This document shows positions 1 to 7,040 of a stretch of 19,896 nucleotides of DNA, piece after piece. Source of the stretch: an uncultured Eubacteriaceae bacterium (lineage in GTDB: Bacteria > Bacillota > Clostridia > Lachnospirales > Lachnospiraceae); the NCBI GenBank assembly GCA_945938055.1, contig CAMEUH010000022.1:1-19896 (forward strand), in the 5' to 3' direction. Every line of letters begins with the position of its first letter. The stretch's first letter is position 1. The notes beneath the pieces are model-generated. The model did not search any database, was not told the origin of the DNA, and worked only from the letters and a program-made list of their open reading frames with translations. The translations under genes were made by a program, and so were the position numbers.

Positions 1-166
1 ACCAGAGATTTTTTCAGAAATCCAGCAAACAGAATCCGAAGAAGAGCTCTATTTTCAACGGACTGAAATCATCAAAAACTGTCTGTTGGAAAAATATCCG
101 CAAATCGACATTTCCCTTCTGGAACAAACTGTTGATGAAACATATGACCGGATTTTTGGGAAATAA
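1..166 (+). CDS. C-terminal fragment of an unrecognised protein
   Basis: The reading frame enters from the left edge (codons from base 2) and ends with TAA at 164-166, giving 54 residues. The fragment is acidic and helical-looking, ends in DRIFGK, and shows no motif I recognise. A good hairpin terminator begins five bases after the stop, and codon use resembles the neighbouring genes, which supports a genuine gene end. No function can be given from so short a piece. It converges on the purine permease. Confidence 0.6.
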   Translation, partial: PEIFSEIQQTESEEELYFQRTEIIKNCLLEKYPQIDISLLEQTVDETYDRIFGK

Positions 167-170
167 AGTA

Positions 171-210
171 CAAAAAGAAAGGAATGGTTGTCCATCCCTT
201 TCTTTTTTTC
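171..210. terminator. Bidirectional Rho-independent terminator
   Basis: Arms 177-187 and 192-202 pair over 11 positions with one A-C mismatch around a four-base TTGT loop. Seven T follow on the plus strand (203-209), and a shorter T tract (complement of AAAAA at 172-176) follows on the minus strand. It lies between the convergent ends of the left-edge gene and the permease and can serve both. Confidence 0.85.
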
Positions 211-225
211 ATGCCATTCTATCTC

Positions 226-1596
226 TTAAAGGAAAATATATTTACATACAAATAAAATTGCAAGTACATACATTAACGGATTAATCTTCTTTTCCTTTGC
301 CTTTCCTGTAATCAGGTTAATCAGTACATAAGATACAAAACCGATTGCAATACCTTCGGAAATGCTGTACATCAGTGGCATTGCTGCAATGGCAAGGAAT
401 GCTGGAATTCCTTCTGAATAATCAGAGAAATTAATCTTGAGCACGGAAGAAATCATCATGCATCCTACAACAATTAACGCCGGTGCTGTCGCAAAAGACG
501 GAATTGCCATAAATAACGGTGCAAGGAAAATACCGGAAATCAGGAACAGAATACCGGTTACCGTAGCAGTAAGTCCTGTTCTACCACCTTCGGAAACACC
601 CGAAGCACTTTCAACAAACGTTGTTGTGGTAGATGTACCAAGTACTGCTCCTGCGCTGGTTGCAACCGCATCTGCAAGAAGTGCGCCTCTGATTCTCGGA
701 AGCTTTCCTTCCTTGTCCAACATGTCTGCTTTGGAAGCAACACCCATCAGTGTTCCAAGGGTATCAAAAATATCCACAAAAAGGAATGCAAATACAACCA
801 CAATAAAATCAACGACACGGATTAAGGAAAAATCTGCCTTAAACAACTGTCCAAACGTTTCCGGAAGTGCTCCAATGACAAACCAGTTTGAAAAATCAGG
901 ATAAAGAGAATACATTCCCAGCTCCGGATTTGGAACATAAAGTCCGGTTACTTCACAAAGAAGGCCCAGTACATAAGTTGCAATAATACCAAACAGAATC
1001 GCTCCTTTTACCTTCTTGATTAACAGCACTGCCGTAATAATGATTCCAATCAGTGCAAGAATCGCACCAATTCCAACAGAATTAAGATTTTCCTTAAAAT
1101 GCTGATAAGTTACCAGGGTGGATGAATTTGCAACGACCAGGTTCGAACCCTGCAGACCGATAAAAGCAATAAATAAACCAATACCGGCACTAACCGCATA
1201 CTTTAAGGTAAGCGGAATGGCATTAAAAATTGCTTCTCTTACATTGGTAATGGAAAGAACAATAAAGATAAGACCTTCCACAAATACCGCAGCAAGTGCT
1301 ATTCTCCAGTCAACATTCATGCCAATACATACGGAAAATGCAAAATACGCATTTAGTCCCATGCCCGGTGCAAGTGCAAACGGATAATTAGCAAAAAGGG
1401 CCATCATAATACAGCCAAGAAATGAAGCAAGTGCTGTTGCAGCAAGAACTGCACTGGAATTCATTCCGGATGCGGAAAGGATATTTGGGTTTACGGCAAG
1501 AATATATGCCATTGTCATAAATGTCGTAAGACCAGCAAGAACCTCTGTTTTCACATCCGTTTTGTTTTCTTTGAGTTTAAAAAATTTCTCTAACAT
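226..1596 (-). CDS. NCS2-family purine permease (adenine/guanine/hypoxanthine type)
   Basis: A 456-residue, very hydrophobic protein of the AzgA/PbuG branch of the NCS2 (xanthine/uracil permease) family. It is expected to import purine bases by proton symport across the cytoplasmic membrane. Visible family marks are TTFMTMAYILAVNP near residues 24-37, APGMGLNAYFAF near 76-87 and FDTLGTLMGVA in the centre, followed by a Thr/Ser-rich re-entrant stretch (GTSTTTTFVESASG). The length is normal. The ATG at 1594-1596 has a strong GGAGG six bases upstream. The gene has its own sigma-A-type promoter behind spoIVA, and its ribosome binding site is one arm of an inverted repeat (separate entry). I see no purine riboswitch in the short leader. 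Which purine it prefers cannot be told from sequence alone, so no gene symbol is given. Confidence 0.92.
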   Translation of the reverse strand: MLEKFFKLKENKTDVKTEVLAGLTTFMTMAYILAVNPNILSASGMNSSAVLAATALASFLGCIMMALFANYPFALAPGMGLNAYFAFSVCIGMNVDWRIALAAVFVEGLIFIVLSITNVREAIFNAIPLTLKYAVSAGIGLFIAFIGLQGSNLVVANSSTLVTYQHFKENLNSVGIGAILALIGIIITAVLLIKKVKGAILFGIIATYVLGLLCEVTGLYVPNPELGMYSLYPDFSNWFVIGALPETFGQLFKADFSLIRVVDFIVVVFAFLFVDIFDTLGTLMGVASKADMLDKEGKLPRIRGALLADAVATSAGAVLGTSTTTTFVESASGVSEGGRTGLTATVTGILFLISGIFLAPLFMAIPSFATAPALIVVGCMMISSVLKINFSDYSEGIPAFLAIAAMPLMYSISEGIAIGFVSYVLINLITGKAKEKKINPLMYVLAILFVCKYIFL

Positions 1597-1654
1597 GATA
1601 TCCTCCGTTAAATATTATTTTCATAAATTGTAACACAATTAGCGGAGGATATCA
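1596..1654 (-). repeat. Inverted repeat pairing the permease ribosome binding site with its promoter spacer
   Basis: Arms 1596-1611 and 1639-1654 are complementary over 16 positions with one mismatch, separated by 27 bases. On the minus strand the downstream arm holds the GGAGG ribosome binding site and the A of the ATG. The upstream arm lies between the -35 and -10 boxes. The -10 box is in the loop, so only RNA read through from upstream would contain both arms. No T tract follows, so it is not a normal terminator. Confidence 0.8.
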
Positions 1655-1655
1655 A
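1627..1655 (-). promoter_or_regulatory. Sigma-A-type promoter of the purine permease
   Basis: TTGATA (1655-1650), a 17-base spacer, then TACAAT (1632-1627), each one or two bases from consensus. Transcription would start near 1620, leaving a leader of about 25 bases that excludes the upstream arm of the inverted repeat. It lies 22 bases past the spoIVA stop codon, with no terminator between. Confidence 0.65.
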
Positions 1656-1677
1656 TCAATATCAGAACATTTGCCAC

Positions 1678-3137
1678 TTAATTTTCATTCATGACCTTCT
1701 GGAGTGTTTCACGTAATTTTGTCATGTTGTCCTCCGTAATATTACGGATTTTATCATTAATTCCGTCCGTTACAATCTGCTCTATGGTTTTTCCGAAAAT
1801 ATTAATATCCCATAAGCCATCTTCCCCATCTCCGGCATTATCACGAATATACTGAATCAGATCATTTGCCTGCTGTTCGCTTCCCACAATTGGTGCCATT
1901 TCCGTCTGAATGTTCGTTTGGATCATGTAAATGGTCGTTGCATCTGCCTTAATTTTCACTCCGAACCTGCTTCCATTTTTTATCACCACCGGTTCTTCAA
2001 TATGAATTTCTTCCCGTGTCGGAGTCACCACACCATAACCGTTAATATGTACCATGCTGACTGCATCCGATACCTTTTCAAACTCATTTTTCCTTAATGT
2101 CAGATCTTTAATCAGATGAACGAGCTGATATTCATTTTCAATCGTTTCCCCACACATCCGGCTTAACATATCAAAATAATATTTATTGTCAATTTTAATA
2201 TCTATGATCATGCATCCCTTAGAGGAATCAACCATGCCGGTTCTTATGCTTTCCACAAATGAAGGAACATTTTCATAGGTATAGTTTTGGCATCCTGAAT
2301 GGTACTGATTCCTTTTAAGACTTCAGATGCCAGTGTAATCAGACTTTCCCGGATTTCATCATCTTCCGGAAGCATCTGTGCCCACTTTGGAATTTCAAAA
2401 TGAATCTCCACAACTGGGAACTCATTAAGCAGTCCGGAAAAAATCCGGTTAATATCCTCAATACTCAGATTCTGACAATCTGCCGGAACCACACTACAGG
2501 AATATTTTTCTGCAAGTTTTGACGCCATCTCCATCGTCTGGGGAGACTTTGGACTAACGGAATTTAACACCATGACAAATGGTTTTCCAATCATTTTCAG
2601 CTGATGGATTGTCTTTTCTTCCGGTTCCCGGTAATCATCCCTTCCAAAATCTCCAAAGCTTCCATCCCCCGTTACTACAATCCCAACCGTGGAATGGTCA
2701 TGAATGACTTTATTGGTACCGATTTCTGCCGCTTTCGTAAATGGAATCGGATTGCTGTCCCATGGTGTTTTAACCATTCTTTCCACATCATTTTCCAGAT
2801 GTCCTGCCGCGCCATTGACCATAAATCCAACGCAATCAATCATTCTGACCTTAAGTTCCAGGGAATCCAATGAAATATCAACTGCTTCCTTGGGAATAAA
2901 TTTCGGTTCAGTCGTCATGATGGTCTTTCCTGCCGAACTTTGCGGAAGTTCGTCATTTGCCCGGATTTTATCCGCCTGATTCACAATATTAGGAATCACC
3001 AGTAAATCCATGAAACGTTTGATAAACGTTGATTTTCCGCATCGGACCGGTCCTACCACGCCAATATAAATTTCTCCATTGGTACGTGCCTGTATGTCTT
3101 TGTACAAATTAAATTCTTTATAATCCAGATTCTCCAT
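1678..3137 (-). pseudogene. spoIVA: Stage IV sporulation protein A, split by a frameshift
   Basis: SpoIVA is the ATPase that polymerises on the forespore surface and forms the basement layer of the spore coat. The first frame (3137-2244, 297 codons) has the P-loop GPVRCGKS at residues 29-36 and a MIDCVGF Walker-B-like segment. The second frame (to the TAA at 1680-1678) has the conserved YGVVTPTREE and APIVGSE segments of the C-terminal half. Joined, they give about 487 residues, close to the 492 of the Bacillus subtilis protein. The break is near 2258-2270. The first frame reads MKMFLHLWKA and stops, while the frame one base back reads PSFVESIRTG and continues the family sequence. This fits loss of one base. 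No slippery heptamer is visible, and the GTG at 2256 has no ribosome binding site, so two separate proteins are unlikely. It may be an assembly error or a real lesion. The start at 3137 has AAGGAAGGGG seven bases upstream. Confidence 0.88.
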
Positions 3138-3141
3138 AAAA

Positions 3142-3185
3142 TTACCCCTTCCTTGACTTATTCCAAATATATGAGGAAGGGGTAA
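3142..3185 (-). repeat. Inverted repeat pairing the spoIVA ribosome binding site with its promoter spacer
   Basis: Arms 3142-3153 and 3174-3185 are perfectly complementary over 12 bp with a 20-base loop. On the minus strand the downstream arm is the AGGAAGGGG ribosome binding site of spoIVA, and the upstream arm lies in the spacer of its sigma-E-type promoter. A short TTTT run follows the downstream arm, so the hairpin could also act as a weak terminator for pilZ read-through RNA. Confidence 0.8.
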
Positions 3186-3194
3186 ATAATATTC
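3166..3194 (-). promoter_or_regulatory. Sigma-E-type (mother-cell) promoter of spoIVA
   Basis: GAATATT (3194-3188), a 14-base spacer, then CATATATT (3173-3166). This matches the sigma-E pattern (-35 near KMATATT, 13-14 base spacer, -10 near CATACAMT) at most positions, and spoIVA is a known sigma-E gene in Bacillus. Transcription would start near 3159, giving a leader of about 22 bases that holds only the ribosome-binding arm of the repeat. The -35 box touches the pilZ stop codon. Confidence 0.7.
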
Positions 3195-3812
3195 TTATGA
3201 ATTTCTTCTTTGCATGTCCTTACGCTGACACTTCATGATAAACTGTTCAATCTTGCGATTTACGGTATGCATTCGGCATCCGTACACAATCTTTCCGCTT
3301 TCTTCCATGTCCTGACGTCTTACAATGACGCAACGCATGGTATAGTTCTCCTCTTCACTTGAAAAAGAAACCATGACATTTTCTCCAAGTGGTAACTCTT
3401 CTTCCGTAACAAAGGCACAACCTGTTGTACTGACGTTTTTGATGACAACTTTGTATCTTGAAGACGGACTGACTACAAGACCTTCCACACCTACATACTG
3501 ACGATATGCATTTCTGCGGTTAATCGGTGCTCCGGCACTCTTTGCAACCAGCTGATGATAAATCTGTTCCTGATACTTTACCAGTTTTACTTCCACGCCT
3601 TCCCATGCATATGGTTTATTCTCCTCGGAAGGATAAATGACAATCACTTCATAGTTTTTGAAGCCAACAGTCTTCTCATCCTTTGTGATGGGTTCAATCA
3701 GAATACTATCATCCAGTATTTCCTGTACCACGGATTCGAACTCAAGGCGCTTGTCATCCAGAATCAAAATAATTTCTATTTTCTTTCCAACTTCAACTTC
3801 ATTTAGCCTCAC
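3195..3812 (-). CDS. PilZ-domain protein, probable cyclic-di-GMP receptor
   Basis: A 205-residue soluble protein with two parts. The N-terminal part (about 1-90) is beta-rich, like the flagellar-brake/YcgR-N domain of the YpfB/DgrA type. The C-terminal PilZ domain carries the nucleotide-binding signature: R100-N-A-Y-R104 (RxxxR) followed by N126-V-S128-T-T-G131 (D/NxSxxG). Both halves of the binding site are intact, so cyclic-di-GMP binding is likely. In relatives such proteins slow motility or control surface matrix; the target here is unknown. The start codon is GTG (3812), with GGAG about 10 bases upstream. It follows gpsA by 16 bases as the last gene of the der-plsY-gpsA-pilZ run and is followed directly by the spoIVA promoter. 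Confidence 0.85.
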   Translation of the reverse strand: MRLNEVEVGKKIEIILILDDKRLEFESVVQEILDDSILIEPITKDEKTVGFKNYEVIVIYPSEENKPYAWEGVEVKLVKYQEQIYHQLVAKSAGAPINRRNAYRQYVGVEGLVVSPSSRYKVVIKNVSTTGCAFVTEEELPLGENVMVSFSSEEENYTMRCVIVRRQDMEESGKIVYGCRMHTVNRKIEQFIMKCQRKDMQRRNS

Positions 3813-3828
3813 TCAGCAAACACTCCTG

Positions 3829-4842
3829 TTATTCATCCCAGTCATGATTATGACTTTCCAGTTTCTTATCACGAAGCATCAGTTCCCTGACTGCCTCTTC
3901 TGCCTTCTTTCCTTCAAAAAGAATCTCATTGACCTGTTCCACAATCGGCATATCAACATGATATTTTTCTGCAAGCTTCTTTGCCGCCTTTGCCGCATAA
4001 ACACCTTCTACAACCATGTTCACTTCTTTCATGGCTTCTTCATAAGACTTGCCCTGCCCAATGAGAATTCCTGCCCTGCGGTTTCTACTGTGCATGCTGG
4101 CACAGGTTACAATCAGATCCCCGATTCCGGTAAGACCTGTAAATGTTTCCATCTTGCCACCCATTACAATTCCAAGCTTTGAAATTTCATAAATGCCTCT
4201 GGTAATCAATGCTGCCTTCGTATTATCCCCATAACCGATACCATCTGCAATCCCGGCTGCAAGGGCAATTACATTCTTTAAGGCACCACCCAGCTCCATT
4301 CCGATGATATCCGGACTGGTATACACGCGAAAAACCTCTGACATAAAAATATTCTGAAGATACTCGGCAGTTTCTTTTTCTTTTGCACCAACCACACAGC
4401 TTGTTGGCATTCCACGTCCAACCTCTTCTGCATGACTCGGTCCGGAAAGAACTGCCACATTGGCATTTGGAATCTCATCCTCAATCACCTGGGTTAGTGT
4501 AAACAGTGTATCCTCTTCGATTCCCTTTGCCACATTGACAAGAATCTGTCCATCCTTCACATAATCTTTTAAGTAATGCGCCGTGGAACGAACATAAGGA
4601 GATGCTACCGCAAGAACCAGAACATCTTTATCCTGTACTGCTTCACCTGCATCTGCCGTAAAAGAAATTTCCTCCGGAATCATAACTCCCGGAAGACATC
4701 TCTTATTTTCCCGTTCTTCCTTTAATTGTCTGATTTCATCCGGTAAAATCGACCAGATGGTAACCTGATGACCATTTTTATTTAATAATAATGCAAGAGC
4801 TGTCCCCCAGCTTCCCGCACCCAAAATACTAATCTTTGCCAT
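3829..4842 (-). CDS. gpsA: NAD(P)-dependent glycerol-3-phosphate dehydrogenase
   Basis: Reduces dihydroxyacetone phosphate to sn-glycerol 3-phosphate, the backbone for phospholipid synthesis, in the cytoplasm. The 337-residue protein is of normal length. The Rossmann motif GAGSWGTA is at residues 8-15. The LSGPSHAEEV segment and the MELGGALKNVIALAAG segment, with the catalytic lysine near residue 190, are intact, as is GLTGIGDLIVTC in the C-terminal domain. It lies 8 bases downstream of plsY, whose product uses glycerol 3-phosphate, so the two adjacent genes make consecutive steps of phosphatidic acid synthesis. Confidence 0.97.
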   Translation of the reverse strand: MAKISILGAGSWGTALALLLNKNGHQVTIWSILPDEIRQLKEERENKRCLPGVMIPEEISFTADAGEAVQDKDVLVLAVASPYVRSTAHYLKDYVKDGQILVNVAKGIEEDTLFTLTQVIEDEIPNANVAVLSGPSHAEEVGRGMPTSCVVGAKEKETAEYLQNIFMSEVFRVYTSPDIIGMELGGALKNVIALAAGIADGIGYGDNTKAALITRGIYEISKLGIVMGGKMETFTGLTGIGDLIVTCASMHSRNRRAGILIGQGKSYEEAMKEVNMVVEGVYAAKAAKKLAEKYHVDMPIVEQVNEILFEGKKAEEAVRELMLRDKKLESHNHDWDE

Positions 4843-4850
4843 AACCTCTC

Positions 4851-5504
4851 CTATTGATTTTCTTTCTTTTGGAATATTTTTCTCTCCGTTCCGTTTAACA
4901 GACGTTTAATATTCTCCCGATGACGGATAAATGCCATCACAACAATCACCAGTGTAACCACATAGGCTTCATAACAATGAGACTGTGCCATGTCAAAATA
5001 TCCCAGCTGCCCGAAGACGATAATTTCAATCAGCACCACTGATACAAAAAACAGGGATGCAAAGGATACATATCTGGTAAGGAACATGGTTCCAAAGAAG
5101 GAAACTGCACCAATCAGGACAATCAGCCAGTTATATGGAAACAGTGAAAGAATAAAGCCTGAGGTTGCCGCAATTCCTTTTCCACCTTTAAATCCCATGT
5201 AAAACGGGAAATTATGTCCCAGAATAACACCCAGTCCACCATATAATGCCAGAAGAAACTCCATGTCTGCATGAGACTTTCCAAAAAGAAGATGAATCGT
5301 CAGCGTACAAAGCACTGCCTTTAAACAGTCACCAAGATACGTAATGATTCCCGCTTTTCTCCCGAGAGTCCTCATGACATTGGTAGTACCCGCGTTACCA
5401 CTTCCATAATTTCGAATATCAATTCCTTTGATTTTACCATAAATAAACGCTGTCTGAAATAATCCAAAGCAGTATCCGATAAAAACACATATTACCCTTA
5501 TCAT
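4851..5504 (-). CDS. plsY: Acyl-phosphate:glycerol-3-phosphate acyltransferase
   Basis: An integral membrane enzyme that moves an acyl group from acyl phosphate to the 1-position of glycerol 3-phosphate. At 217 residues with several hydrophobic helices it is typical. The three family loops are visible: GSGNAGTTNVMRTLG near residues 35-49, GHNFPFYMGFKGGKG near 97-111, and RHRENIKRLLNGTE near the C terminus. The ATG overlaps the der stop codon (ATGA at 5504-5501), showing translational coupling, and gpsA follows after 8 bases. Confidence 0.96.
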   Translation of the reverse strand: MIRVICVFIGYCFGLFQTAFIYGKIKGIDIRNYGSGNAGTTNVMRTLGRKAGIITYLGDCLKAVLCTLTIHLLFGKSHADMEFLLALYGGLGVILGHNFPFYMGFKGGKGIAATSGFILSLFPYNWLIVLIGAVSFFGTMFLTRYVSFASLFFVSVVLIEIIVFGQLGYFDMAQSHCYEAYVVTLVIVVMAFIRHRENIKRLLNGTERKIFQKKENQ

Positions 5505-6832
5505 AACTGTTCTTTTTCCTTTCTTTCTCTGATTATAAATCGTAATGCGGTTCCCCGGAACCCGAAGGTATCCCGTATTTTATTTTCAATATAACGCGTA
5601 TACGAAAAATGCATTAATTCCTTGTCATTTACAAAAATAACAAATGTCGGCGGCTTCACCGATACCTGCGTAATATAATACAGTTTAAGACGCTTTCCTT
5701 TATCCGAAGGTGGCTGCTGCATGGCAACAGCTTCCGTCAGAATTTCGTTAAGAACACCCGTTGCAATTCGCATGTTCTGTGTTTCAATGACCATATCAAT
5801 TAAATCAAACAGTTTTGGAAGCCTCTGACCGGTCTGTGCTGATACGAACATGATTTCCGCATATGGCATGAAAGACAGTACTTCCTGAATCCTTCTGGTA
5901 TGCTCATAAATCGTCTTATCATTTTTTTCAATGGCATCCCACTTATTGACAACCACAATGATTCCTTTGCCGCGTTCATGGGCAATTCCGGCAATCTTGG
6001 CGTCCTGCTCCGTTACTCCTTCCGTAGCATCAATCACTACCAGAACCACATCTGCCCGTTCAACTGCCGTTACGGTACGAATAATACTGTAACGCTCTAA
6101 TTCTTCCTTAATTTTGCTCTTTCTTCGAAGTCCGGCTGTATCAATGAAGACATACTGCTTTCCGTCATGTACCACTTCTGTGTCAATGGCATCACGGGTA
6201 GTTCCTGCAATGTCAGATACAATAACACGATTGCTGCCAACCAGCTTATTAATTATGGAAGATTTTCCCACATTTGGCTTTCCGACAATGGCAACTCTCG
6301 GACGTTCATCTTCCTCTTCATTTAACTGCTCCGGAGTAAAATGCTTCACCACTTCATCCAGAAGATCACCAATACCAAGTCTCGACGCAGCAGAAACAGG
6401 AATCGGCTCACCAATTCCCAGATTATAAAACTCATACACATCCGTCATGTACTTCTGGAAGCTATCAACTTTATTTACTGCAAGAACAACCGGTTTATGG
6501 GAACGTCGCAGCATGTCGGCTACCTTTCCATCCGCATCCACCAGACCCTGACGCACATCAACAATAAAAACAATCACATCCGCCGTTGCAATGGCAATTT
6601 CTGCCTGTTCCCTCATCTGGGACAGGATAATATCCTTGCTATCCGGCTCAATACCTCCGGTATCAATCATTGTAAAGGAATGGTTAAGCCATGTTACATC
6701 CGCATATATTCGATCTCTGGTAACACCAGGTGTATCTTTTACAATGGAAATCTGTTCTCCGGCAAGCACATTAAATAATGTGGATTTTCCCACATTTGGT
6801 CTTCCCACAATTGCTACAACAGGTTTACTCAT
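5501..6832 (-). CDS. der: Ribosome-assembly GTPase Der (EngA)
   Basis: A double-GTPase protein needed for assembly of the 50S ribosomal subunit. The 443 residues hold the first G domain (GRPNVGKST at 10-18, DTPGVTRD, DTGG, NKVD), an acidic linker (EEEDERPR), the second G domain (GKPNVGKSS near 184, GTTRDAID, DTAGLRRK, NKWD), and a KH-like C-terminal domain. All G motifs are present in both halves. The start has AAGGAG upstream. It heads the der-plsY-gpsA-pilZ run from its own promoter and diverges from the exported protein at 7041. Confidence 0.97.
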   Translation of the reverse strand: MSKPVVAIVGRPNVGKSTLFNVLAGEQISIVKDTPGVTRDRIYADVTWLNHSFTMIDTGGIEPDSKDIILSQMREQAEIAIATADVIVFIVDVRQGLVDADGKVADMLRRSHKPVVLAVNKVDSFQKYMTDVYEFYNLGIGEPIPVSAASRLGIGDLLDEVVKHFTPEQLNEEEDERPRVAIVGKPNVGKSSIINKLVGSNRVIVSDIAGTTRDAIDTEVVHDGKQYVFIDTAGLRRKSKIKEELERYSIIRTVTAVERADVVLVVIDATEGVTEQDAKIAGIAHERGKGIIVVVNKWDAIEKNDKTIYEHTRRIQEVLSFMPYAEIMFVSAQTGQRLPKLFDLIDMVIETQNMRIATGVLNEILTEAVAMQQPPSDKGKRLKLYYITQVSVKPPTFVIFVNDKELMHFSYTRYIENKIRDTFGFRGTALRFIIRERKEKEQL

Positions 6833-6884
6833 TTTTGAATCTCCTTAACTACACTCTCTCTCAATCAACTTACTCACTTGTTTA

Positions 6885-6913
6885 ATAATATCAATATAAT
6901 TGATTTTTGTAAA
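6885..6913 (-). promoter_or_regulatory. Sigma-A-type promoter of the der operon
   Basis: TTTACA (6913-6908), a 17-base spacer, then TATTAT (6890-6885). Transcription would start near 6878, about 45 bases before the der ATG. It overlaps the opposite-facing promoter of the 7041 gene. Confidence 0.55.
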
Positions 6914-6928
6914 CAATTATGATATAAA
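6900..6928 (+). promoter_or_regulatory. Sigma-A-type promoter of the 7041 gene
   Basis: TTGATT (6900-6905), a 17-base spacer, then TATAAA (6923-6928). Transcription would start near 6935, inside the inverted repeat at 6929-6968, with a leader of about 105 bases. The box positions overlap the der promoter on the other strand, so polymerase may not be able to occupy both at once. Confidence 0.5.
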
Positions 6929-6968
6929 TTCAATAGGATGTTGGAAGTACTGGCAACATCCTATTGAA
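6929..6968. repeat. 15-bp perfect palindrome in the divergent der/7041 intergenic region
   Basis: Arms 6929-6943 and 6954-6968 pair perfectly over 15 bp around a 10-base loop that itself holds AGTACT. Neither strand shows a T tract directly after the stem. The genes diverge, so no terminator is expected here. It could be an operator next to both promoters, a 5' hairpin of the 7041 mRNA, or a dispersed repeat. Confidence 0.8.
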
Positions 6969-7040
6969 CTATAACAGAAGATATTTTTTTCGTCAACCAA
7001 AGGACTGGAAAATCTTTTATCTTAATTAAGGAGAACTATC

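Noticed and set aside
437..904. Plus-strand frame of 155 codons
   Set aside because: It is the mirror of the permease gene, with no ribosome binding site and low-complexity composition (Ser/Thr/Ala/Val runs).
1596..1655. Invertible (phase-variable) promoter flanked by the inverted repeat
   Set aside because: The arms enclose only 27 bases and hold the ribosome binding site itself. No recombinase gene is nearby. RNA pairing explains the layout better, although reads in the flipped orientation would be worth checking.
1644..1660. A plus-strand ribosome binding site (GCGGAGGATATC)
   Set aside because: No ATG, GTG or TTG follows at a usable distance and no plus-strand frame continues. It is simply the upstream arm of the inverted repeat.
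1597..1677. Purine riboswitch upstream of the permease
   Set aside because: The gap is only 81 bases, the likely RNA start leaves a leader of about 25 bases, and the conserved purine-riboswitch loops are not seen.
2244..2275. Programmed -1 frameshifting joining the two spoIVA frames
   Set aside because: The needed shift is -1 in direction, but no X XXY YYZ heptamer is present around GAAAATGTTCCTTCATTT and no downstream structure is obvious. A lost base is simpler.
3658..4182. Plus-strand frame of 174 codons across the pilZ/gpsA junction
   Set aside because: Both minus-strand genes have clear family motifs through this region, and the plus-strand frame has no start signal or recognisable domain.
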